Below, piece after piece: positions 14,379 to 19,825 of a DNA stretch of 19,825 bases. Each line of letters opens with the position of its first letter. Within the stretch, counting starts at the first letter, position 1. Source of the DNA: DASZIT01 sp035948855. Lineage in GTDB: Bacteria; Actinomycetota; Acidimicrobiia; Acidimicrobiales; RAAP-2. A program made the translations under genes and the position numbers. The notes below the pieces were generated by a model that made no database searches, was not told the DNA's origin, and saw nothing but the letters and a program-made list of their open reading frames with translations. The stretch spans positions 1 to 19,825 of the forward strand of contig DASZIT010000102.1 in NCBI GenBank assembly GCA_035948855.1, in the 5' to 3' direction.

Positions 14379-15959
14379 ATGCCCGACCCCCGCCCCCTCG
14401 ATCAGCGCTTCGTGCTGGCGATCGACATCGGCACCGGCGGGCCCAAGGTCGGCCTCGTCTCCCTCGACGGGGTCGTGGCCTGGAACGAGTTCATCCCGGT
14501 CGGTACCGACCACCTCCCCGATGGCGGGGTCATCCAGGATGCCGGGCTCTGGTGGCGCCTCATCGTCGAGGCGGCCCGGCGTGGCATCGGGGCGGAGGCC
14601 GTCTCCCCCGAACAGATCGTGGCGGTGTCCTGCACCGGCCAGTGGGCCAGCACCATTCCCGTCGACGCCCTCGGCCTACCGGTCGGTGCCTGCGTGATGT
14701 GGATGGACACCCGGGGCGGGGCCTATACCCGTCGGGCCATCGGGGGGCCGGTGGCCGGATACGGCCCGGTGTCGATCACCCGTTGGATCCGTCGCACCGG
14801 GGGGGCGCCGTCGACCGCGGGGGCCGACCCCATCGGGCATATCCTTCATCTCGAGCATGACCAACCCGAGGTGGCGGCCGCGGCCCGCTGGTACCTCGAG
14901 CCGGTCGACTACCTCTCCATGCGGTTCACCGGCATCGCCGCCGCCTCCCACGCGTCGATGGCCGGCGCCTGGCTCACCGACAACCGCCGGCTCGACCATC
15001 TCGACTACGACCCGGTGCTGGTGCGGGCGGCCGGGGTCCCCGCCGACAAGCTGCCCCCGCTGGTGGCCACCGGATCGGTGATCGGCGAGGTCCGGCCGGA
15101 GGTCGCCGCCGAGATCGGCCTGCCGCCCGGGGTCAAGGTGGTGACGGGTACCCCCGATCTCCACTCGGCGGCGGTCGGCGCCGGCACCGTCACCGACTAC
15201 CAGACCCACCTGGCCATCAGCACTACCTCCTGGATCTCGTGCCCGGTGCCGGCCAAGAAGACCGACGCCATTCGCCAGATCGGCACCGTGCCCGGCGTCA
15301 CCCCCGACCACTACCTCATCGCCAACAACCACGAGACCGGAGGCGCCTGCCTCCAGTGGCTGGCCGACAACGTGCTCTCCCCCGCCGGCCGGGCGACCGG
15401 CAGCCGGGCTCCGAGTTACGACGAGCTGACGACGCTGGCCGCCACCGCCCCGGTCGGGAGCGGCGACGTGCTGTTCACCCCGTGGCTGGCCGGCGAGCGG
15501 TCGCCGGTGGACGACCATGCCGCCCGCGGCGGGTTCCACAACCTGTCGCTGGCTACCACCCAGGCCCATCTGGTGCGGGCGGTGCTCGAGGGGGTGGCCT
15601 ACAACTCGCGCTGGCTGTTCGAGGCGGTCGAGGAGTTCGCCGGGCGCCGGCTCGAACCCATCCGGATCATCGGCGGCGGCGCCAATTCGGACCTGTGGTG
15701 CCAGATCCATGCCGACGTGCTCGACCGCACCGTCGAACAAGTCGCCGACCCGACCTTCGCCAACCTCCGAGGCGCCGCCCTGTTTGCCGGCATCGCCCTC
15801 GGAGAGATCGCGCCCGAGCAGGTGAGTCAGCTGGTCAAGGTGAAGGCGACCTATTCACCTGACACCCGGCACCGGGCTGTCTATGACCGGCTGTACGGCG
15901 AGTTCCCGGGTCTGTTCAAGTCCCAGAAACCGATGTTCCACCGGCTCAACCGGGATTAG
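14379..15959 (+). CDS. FGGY-family carbohydrate kinase, xylulokinase-like
   Basis: A 526-residue sugar kinase of the FGGY family. The N-terminal phosphate-binding motif is AIDIGTGGPKVGLVSLDG (14-31), with GTGGPK in place of the usual GTT/SGxK. CTGQW (85-89), MWMDTRG (108-114), and TGTPDLHSAAVGAG (257-269) with probable catalytic base D260 follow. The C-terminal ATP-binding region reads IRIIGGGANSDLWCQIHADVL, with ADPTFANLRGAALFAG. Xylulokinase-like proteins phosphorylate ketopentoses or related sugars and polyols, but substrate cannot be read from sequence. It stands alone on the plus strand, divergent from the cobalamin operon with only 46 nt between its ATG and the riboswitch. A TAGCTT hexamer lies 6 nt before the ATG and there is no good ribosome site. 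Confidence 0.9.
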   Translation: MPDPRPLDQRFVLAIDIGTGGPKVGLVSLDGVVAWNEFIPVGTDHLPDGGVIQDAGLWWRLIVEAARRGIGAEAVSPEQIVAVSCTGQWASTIPVDALGLPVGACVMWMDTRGGAYTRRAIGGPVAGYGPVSITRWIRRTGGAPSTAGADPIGHILHLEHDQPEVAAAARWYLEPVDYLSMRFTGIAAASHASMAGAWLTDNRRLDHLDYDPVLVRAAGVPADKLPPLVATGSVIGEVRPEVAAEIGLPPGVKVVTGTPDLHSAAVGAGTVTDYQTHLAISTTSWISCPVPAKKTDAIRQIGTVPGVTPDHYLIANNHETGGACLQWLADNVLSPAGRATGSRAPSYDELTTLAATAPVGSGDVLFTPWLAGERSPVDDHAARGGFHNLSLATTQAHLVRAVLEGVAYNSRWLFEAVEEFAGRRLEPIRIIGGGANSDLWCQIHADVLDRTVEQVADPTFANLRGAALFAGIALGEIAPEQVSQLVKVKATYSPDTRHRAVYDRLYGEFPGLFKSQKPMFHRLNRD

Positions 15960-15993
15960 GTTCGTGTCATCGGGTCGGTGCCTGACTCTCGCG

Positions 15994-16410
15994 TCACGCC
16001 ATCACCTCGACGTCCACATCGAGAGCCCGGTACGTGCCTATCGCCCGTCGATCTCTTGTCGCCAACCGCAGCCGGTGTTGGACGGCAGCGGCCCCGACCA
16101 GCGCGTCATAGACCGCTCCGCCAGCAATCCCAAGTTGCGAGAGTCGATTAAGCAAGTCCAGCGCTTGCGTCGGGTCCAGGAAGCGAGAGGCCGGGAAATT
16201 TTGGGTGAGGATTCGGCCGACGGTATTTGGCGTGCGGCGAAGAGGCGGCGGCAATCGGGTCAGCACGGAGAAGGTCTCAAAGGCGGCATGGCCGGAAAAC
16301 CCGACCCGCCGAGCACCTACTGCATCGACGGTTGTCTCATGTTGCTCGTGATCGACGAGGACCAGCGCCACCGCCACGCTCGTGTCGACGAGCAAGTCAG
16401 CGACCGTCAT
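15994..16410 (-). CDS. vapC: VapC-like PIN-domain toxin RNase
   Basis: A 138-residue PIN-domain protein. The expected acidic quartet is visible: D9 in LLVDTSVAVAL, E45 in HAAFETFSVLTRL, D102 in GGAVYDALVGAAA, and D120 in LATRDRRAIGTY. VapC toxins cleave tRNA or rRNA when released from their antitoxin. The ATG overlaps the antitoxin stop (ATGA at 16410-16407), the classical toxin-antitoxin arrangement with the antitoxin first. It converges on the FGGY kinase with 34 nt between stop codons. All catalytic residues are present, so it looks intact. Confidence 0.92.
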   Translation of the reverse strand: MTVADLLVDTSVAVALVLVDHEQHETTVDAVGARRVGFSGHAAFETFSVLTRLPPPLRRTPNTVGRILTQNFPASRFLDPTQALDLLNRLSQLGIAGGAVYDALVGAAAVQHRLRLATRDRRAIGTYRALDVDVEVMA

Positions 16411-16643
16411 CGCTGATCGCCGAGCCGGAGGGCGCGAACCATTTCGTCGTCGACCGGCATGCCACTCGCACCGATGACCAACCGCCCACCCGGTTCTTCC
16501 CCGAGTTCGTCAGTGGCGATGGGCTCGATGTGGATGCCCGTCCCCTCGGCTACAACGTCGACCTCTCCGGGCAGGAGCCCGAGATGGTCACGCAATGGTT
16601 TGGGAATAACCACCCGTCCTGCCCTATCAATGGTTGCTCTCAT
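16407..16643 (-). CDS. vapB: AbrB/MazE-type antitoxin partner of VapC
   Basis: A 78-residue protein with an N-terminal SpoVT-AbrB swapped-hairpin DNA-binding domain: MRATIDRAGRVVIPKPLRDH followed by LGLLPGEVDVV. The rest (EPIATDELGEEPGGRL and on) is acidic and would wrap the PIN toxin. It is expected to neutralise VapC and to repress its own promoter. The start ATG at 16643 fits the family N-terminus precisely, there is no Shine-Dalgarno sequence, and a promoter-like -10 sits 6 nt upstream, pointing to a leaderless mRNA. Confidence 0.9.
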   Translation of the reverse strand: MRATIDRAGRVVIPKPLRDHLGLLPGEVDVVAEGTGIHIEPIATDELGEEPGGRLVIGASGMPVDDEMVRALRLGDQR

Positions 16644-16649
16644 GCCTTA

Positions 16650-16677
16650 AGCGTACCAATTCCCGATAGCTCGTCAA
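16650..16677 (-). promoter_or_regulatory. Candidate vapBC promoter giving a leaderless transcript
   Basis: On the minus strand TTGACG (16677-16672) and TACGCT (16655-16650) are separated by 16 nt, a good match to housekeeping sigma factor sites in actinobacteria (TTGACn and TAnnnT). The -10 ends 6 nt before the vapB ATG, so transcription would start at the A of the start codon. AbrB-type antitoxin binding would be expected to overlap it. Confidence 0.6.
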
Positions 16678-16717
16678 AACGCCCTGCAAGCGTGTGCGAA
16701 GGTGAGCTCCGGTCCAC

Positions 16718-16748
16718 CCTCCTGCAGGAGGCACAGGGCATACCCTGG
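16718..16748. repeat. Two adjacent inverted repeats upstream of the PhyH-family gene
   Basis: CCTCCTGCAGGAGG (16718-16731) is a perfect 14-base palindrome with no loop. It is followed by CAGGGCATACCCTG (16734-16747), a 5-base stem with a 4-base loop. They lie in the 144-base gap between the vapBC promoter and the dioxygenase start. A dimeric regulator site is possible; chance in high-GC sequence is also possible for the shorter repeat. Confidence 0.4.
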
Positions 16749-16787
16749 GGGGCCGACAGCTCCTCAACTGATACGGCCAGAACGCCT

Positions 16788-17621
16788 ATGAATCGCATCG
16801 AGCCCACCCCGCACCCGCTGAACCACGACTTCGAGTGGGCACCCCTCCGACCACCCTTCGCCGCCCTCACCGCCGAACAAGCGTCGAGCTACGACGAAAA
16901 CGGGTTCTTCGTTCTCGAGGACGCGCTCGACGCCGCCACCGTGGCCGAGGTCGTGGACGAGATCGATCCCTTCGAACGGGAGCTCGAAGAACAGCTCCGC
17001 CAGCTCGAGGGCGGAAAGGCGTTCATCGCCCGAGCTGACGAGATCACCTTCACCACCCATCTGGTGACCCGTTCGGAACCCCTGCGCGCCTTCGTGTCGG
17101 AGCCGCCCCTCGTCGACCTGTGCGCCGACCTCATCGGACCCGACGTCCGTCTCTACTGGGACCAGGCCGTCTACAAGAAGCCCGACACCAACGCCTCCTT
17201 CCCCTGGCATCAGGACAACGGGTACGCCTTCCTCGAACCCCAGCAGTACCTCACCTGCTGGATCGCGCTCACCGACGCCACCGAGGACAACGGCTGCCCT
17301 TGGGTCGTCCCCGGTATCCACCGGATGGGAACTCTGCGGCATGTGCCCACCGAGACCGGCCTGGTCTGCCTCGATCAGCCGCCCAGCCCGGTACCGGCGC
17401 CGGTGGGGGCGGGCGGGATGGTGGTGTTCTCGTCCCTCACCCCCCACTGCACCGGCCCCAATCGCACCGACCAGGTCCGCAAGGCCTACATCGTGCAGTA
17501 CGCCCCCGACGGCGCCGAGATCATTCGCGATGGCGACGCCCGCACAACTCAGAAGCGGTTCAGCGCCGACGCACCCGACCGGCAGTTCGAGATCATCCGG
17601 GGCGGGCGGAGGGTCGTCTGA
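16788..17621 (+). CDS. PhyH-family Fe(II)/2-oxoglutarate dioxygenase
   Basis: A 277-residue double-stranded beta-helix oxygenase of the phytanoyl-CoA dioxygenase family. The iron ligands are H141 and D143 in FPWHQDNGYAF and probably H220 in SSLTPHCTGPN. R231 in QVRKAYIVQY is the likely 2-oxoglutarate carboxylate binder. CWIALTDATEDNGCPWVVPGI is the family's typical strand after the H-x-D motif. Members hydroxylate small molecules such as phytanoyl-CoA, ectoine or secondary metabolites; the substrate here is unknown. The frame is open far upstream, but the ATG at 16788 matches where family similarity begins and upstream residues are a shadow of vapBC. There is no clear ribosome site. CutA1 follows 23 nt after its stop. 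Confidence 0.9.
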   Translation: MNRIEPTPHPLNHDFEWAPLRPPFAALTAEQASSYDENGFFVLEDALDAATVAEVVDEIDPFERELEEQLRQLEGGKAFIARADEITFTTHLVTRSEPLRAFVSEPPLVDLCADLIGPDVRLYWDQAVYKKPDTNASFPWHQDNGYAFLEPQQYLTCWIALTDATEDNGCPWVVPGIHRMGTLRHVPTETGLVCLDQPPSPVPAPVGAGGMVVFSSLTPHCTGPNRTDQVRKAYIVQYAPDGAEIIRDGDARTTQKRFSADAPDRQFEIIRGGRRVV

Positions 17622-17644
17622 TCGAGCAAAGGAGTCACGATCTC

Positions 17645-18001
17645 ATGTCCACCGGCATCTCTGAATTAATCCTGACCACCGGCATCTCCGAGGTGATCGT
17701 CACCGCCGACGACCCCGAATGGCTGGCCGGCTTCACTCGGACCCTGATCGAAGAACGGCTGTGTGCCTGCGCCCAGCACCTCGTCCCCATCCGCTCCATC
17801 TACCGCTGGCGGGGCGACATCGAAGACACCACCGAAGTCCGGGTCGCCCTCCACACCCGCAACGAATTCGTAGCCGAGCTCATCCAGCGCATCGAGCAGG
17901 ATCACCCCTACGAGGTGCCGTGTGTCCTGGCTGTTTCCATCGACAATGCCAGCCCCGCCTATGTCGATTGGGTCCGTTCGGAAACCGTGCCAGAGGCGTG
18001 A
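17645..18001 (+). CDS. cutA: CutA1 divalent-cation tolerance family protein
   Basis: A 118-residue protein. After a short N-terminal extension with a near-repeat (TGISELILTTGISEVIVT), it follows the CutA1 pattern: EVIVTADDPEWLAGFTRTLI, ERLCACAQHLVPIRSIYRWR with the conserved cysteine pair C38/C40, GDIEDTTEVRVALHTRN, and HPYEVPCVLAVSIDNASPAYVDWV. CutA1 forms very stable trimers with a ferredoxin-like fold and has been linked to copper tolerance in E. coli, though its role is poorly defined. AAAGGAG lies 10 nt before the ATG. It is close behind the dioxygenase and probably cotranscribed. Confidence 0.95.
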   Translation: MSTGISELILTTGISEVIVTADDPEWLAGFTRTLIEERLCACAQHLVPIRSIYRWRGDIEDTTEVRVALHTRNEFVAELIQRIEQDHPYEVPCVLAVSIDNASPAYVDWVRSETVPEA

Positions 18002-18035
18002 TCGCCGGCACTCTGCTGGTGGCGAGGCCCTGACC

Positions 18036-18041
18036 TACGAT
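18036..18041 (+). promoter_or_regulatory. Candidate -10 element of the M20 peptidase gene, leaderless start
   Basis: TACGAT ends 6 nt before the GTG at 18048, the same geometry as at vapB. At the expected -35 position (18013-18018) only CTGCTG is seen, so the match rests on the -10. There is no ribosome site in front of the GTG. Confidence 0.4.
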
Positions 18042-18047
18042 GCCGAT

Positions 18048-19394
18048 GTGACCAAAGAAGGCGCCCTCGCCGACGAGGCGACCGATCTGCTCCAGCACCT
18101 CATCCGCAATCAGTGCGTAAACGACGGCACCCCGGCCTCCGGCCAGGAGCAACGGAGCGCCGACCTGTTGGCCACCTACCTCGAGGGCTCCGGGGTGGAG
18201 ATGGAGACTTACGAGCCCCTCCCCGGCCGCACCTCGCTGGTGGCCAAGATCCAAGGCACTGACCCGGCTGCCCCTTCCCTCACGTTGTTGGGCCACACCG
18301 ACGTGGTCCCGGCCAACGGGGAGGACTGGCGGCACGATCCCTTCGGCGGCGAGCTGATCGACGGCGAGGTCTGGGGCCGGGGCGCCATCGACATGTTGAA
18401 CCTCACCGCGACCATGGCCACCGGTCTCCGCCACCTGGCCCTGGCTGGGTTCCGCCCCGCCGGCGACCTCACCTATGTGGCGGTGGCCGACGAGGAGGCA
18501 ATCGGGATCCACGGGGCCAAGTGGCTGTGCGAGCACCACGCCGACGAGGTCAACAGTGACTACGTGATCACCGAGTCCGGCGGCTTCCCGTCGATAGGCG
18601 CGGACGGCGGCACCCGGCTCCCGGTGATCGTGGGCGAGAAGGGCATCTACTGGTGCATCCTCACCGTCAAGGGGGTGCCCGGTCATGCCTCCCAGCCCCT
18701 CCGTACCGACAACGCGCTGGTCAAGGCGGCGGAGATCGTCCGGCGCATCGACGAGTACCGCCCGCAGGCCGAGATGCACGAGATCTGGCGCCGGTTCGTC
18801 GAGGGCGTCGGGTACCCGCCCGAACTGACCGAGCCGCTCCTCGACCCCGGCCAGATCGGCGCCTTCTGCGACAACCTGCCGAAGGTGGGACTGGCCCGCC
18901 AGGCCCACGCCTGCACTCACACCACCATGGCCCCCACCGTGATGGACGCCGGCACCAAGATCAACGTGATCCCCGACCGGGTGGAGTTGCAGATCGACAT
19001 CCGCAGCCTCCCGGGATGGGATCTCACCGACGTCCGGGCCATGGTCGACGAGGTGGTCGGCGACCTGGCCGACAGCGTCGAGGTCACCTTCCGCGATGCC
19101 TACCCCTCCACCGCGTCGCCGATCGACACCCCGTTGTGGGACGCCCTGCAGCGGGTGAGCCAGGGGTTCTACCCAGGAGCCAAGAACATCCCGTTCCTCA
19201 CCGCCGGGGCCACCGACGCCAAGTACCACCGGGCGCTGGGCAGCGTGGCCTACGGCTTCGGGATGCACAGCACCGCCATCGGTTCGGCCGAGTACGGCGC
19301 CATGTTCCACGGTATCGACGAACGGGTCGACGTGGAGTCCCTCCGGCTGTCGACCGAGATGTGGATGGCCCTGGCTCGCGATTTCCTGGTCTGA
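18048..19394 (+). CDS. M20-family zinc metallopeptidase/deacylase
   Basis: A 448-residue protein of the ArgE/DapE/ACY1/CPG2 family, which hydrolyses amide bonds in peptides or N-acyl amino acids using two zinc ions. Metal and catalytic residues: H83 and D85 in LLGHTDVVPANGEDW, bridging D115 in GRGAIDMLN, catalytic base E149 and zinc ligand E150 in VADEEAIG, an acidic ligand in VITESGG, and a C-terminal His in AMFHGIDERV. The dimerisation domain starts around IYWCILTVKGVPGHASQP. The family often annotates as dipeptidase or acetylornithine deacetylase; motifs do not decide. GTG at 18048 is chosen because no ATG or ribosome site is nearby and homology begins after it; the frame upstream is a shadow of cutA. 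Confidence 0.9.
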   Translation: MTKEGALADEATDLLQHLIRNQCVNDGTPASGQEQRSADLLATYLEGSGVEMETYEPLPGRTSLVAKIQGTDPAAPSLTLLGHTDVVPANGEDWRHDPFGGELIDGEVWGRGAIDMLNLTATMATGLRHLALAGFRPAGDLTYVAVADEEAIGIHGAKWLCEHHADEVNSDYVITESGGFPSIGADGGTRLPVIVGEKGIYWCILTVKGVPGHASQPLRTDNALVKAAEIVRRIDEYRPQAEMHEIWRRFVEGVGYPPELTEPLLDPGQIGAFCDNLPKVGLARQAHACTHTTMAPTVMDAGTKINVIPDRVELQIDIRSLPGWDLTDVRAMVDEVVGDLADSVEVTFRDAYPSTASPIDTPLWDALQRVSQGFYPGAKNIPFLTAGATDAKYHRALGSVAYGFGMHSTAIGSAEYGAMFHGIDERVDVESLRLSTEMWMALARDFLV

Positions 19395-19422
19395 CCCTCA
19401 AACCGCGAGTTCGGCGGTCGGT

Positions 19423-19825
19423 TCAGCCGATGGCCCGGACCAGCAGGTCCTCTTGCTCCAAGCGGTGGAGGGCGGCGCTCCCCGAGGCCGGGCTGGCCGA
19501 CTCCGCCCGGCTCACGTGGCTCAGCTGGTGGGTGTCGCGGAGCAGGCGGTGCAGGCGCTGGTGGACGAAGTTCCACGCCCCCATGTTCTCCGGCTCCTCC
19601 TGGAGCCACACCACTTCGGTGGCATTCGGGTAGCGCTCCAGGACTTGGGCGATGCCGGCTCCCGGCCACGGGTAGAGCTGTTCAACCCGGACGACGGCGA
19701 CCCGGTCATTGCCGACCTCATCCCGATGTCCGATGGCGTCATAGGCGACTTTGCCGGTGCACAGCACAACCCTGGTGACCCCGGACGGATCGAAGCCCTC
19801 CCGGGCGTTGATCGGATCGTCGAGG
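19423..19825 (-). CDS. kgd: 2-oxoglutarate dehydrogenase E1 / multifunctional Kgd, C-terminal part (5' end outside window)
   Basis: The last 134 residues of a 2-oxoglutarate dehydrogenase E1-type protein; the frame is open to the right edge. Signatures of the C-terminal domain: RVVLCTGKVAYDA, VAVVRVEQLYPWPG, WLQEEPENMGAWNFV, and a terminal SRAESASPASGSAALHRLEQ. In actinobacteria this region belongs to a large fusion (Kgd/OdhA) with an acyltransferase domain; whether that applies here cannot be seen. It provides the decarboxylating, thiamine-dependent step of the TCA cycle. It converges on the M20 gene with 28 nt between stops. Confidence 0.93.
   Translation of the reverse strand, partial: LDDPINAREGFDPSGVTRVVLCTGKVAYDAIGHRDEVGNDRVAVVRVEQLYPWPGAGIAQVLERYPNATEVVWLQEEPENMGAWNFVHQRLHRLLRDTHQLSHVSRAESASPASGSAALHRLEQEDLLVRAIG

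Noticed and set aside
19395..19422. ACCGC...GCGGT inverted repeat between the convergent M20 and kgd genes as a terminator
   Set aside because: The stem is only 5 bp with a 7-nt loop and no T-tract on either strand. The location is suitable but evidence is too weak to list.

Overview
The window is high-GC DNA in which a third-position G/C bias makes long spurious reading frames appear opposite real genes. The gene set points to an actinobacterium: a 2-oxoglutarate dehydrogenase-type E1 C-terminus, a NYN-type nuclease with a histone-like Lys/Ala tail, many GTG/TTG starts with 1-4 nt stop/start overlaps, and several genes that look leaderless. A lineage near Acidimicrobiia is my guess; the sequence alone does not prove it.

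Layout. (1) 1-1757, minus: a large prepilin-like secreted protein that runs off the left edge. (2) 1758-2685: a sparse stretch holding an orphan ribbon-helix-helix antitoxin (2297-2512) followed by what may be a dead toxin start. (3) 2686-5130, minus: exonuclease III, a FabZ-like dehydratase, and a three-part NYN nuclease / Lys-Ala linker / S1 protein. (4) 5203-14332, minus: a cobalamin operon of ten genes led by a cobalamin riboswitch. In transcription order: BtuF-like lipoprotein, BtuC permease, BtuD ATPase, corrinoid adenosyltransferase, CbiZ amidohydrolase, CobU, CobS, CbiB, a threonine-phosphate decarboxylase-like aminotransferase, and a BluB-CobT fusion. Every junction overlaps or abuts. 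(5) 14379-15959, plus: an FGGY sugar kinase, divergent from the operon. (6) 15994-16643, minus: a VapBC module with an AbrB-type antitoxin. (7) 16788-19394, plus: a PhyH-family dioxygenase, CutA1 and an M20 peptidase. (8) 19423 to the right edge, minus: the C-terminus of a 2-oxoglutarate dehydrogenase E1.

The cobalamin operon reads as a self-contained import, remodelling and nucleotide-loop assembly route. BtuFCD brings in corrinoids and the adenosyltransferase adds the upper ligand. CbiZ cuts adenosylcobinamide to adenosylcobyric acid. CbiB joins it to aminopropanol phosphate (or threonine phosphate) linked to the aminotransferase. CobU activates the product with GTP. BluB makes dimethylbenzimidazole, CobT converts it to alpha-ribazole phosphate, and CobS joins the halves. 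No corrin-ring synthesis gene and no alpha-ribazole phosphatase is visible, so the window shows salvage and remodelling rather than de novo synthesis.

The most unusual items are the prepilin fused to cysteine-pair repeats, the NYN/Lys-Ala/S1 protein, the BluB-CobT fusion inside a CbiZ operon, the compact aminotransferase, and a recurring -10-like hexamer exactly 6 nt before four start codons.
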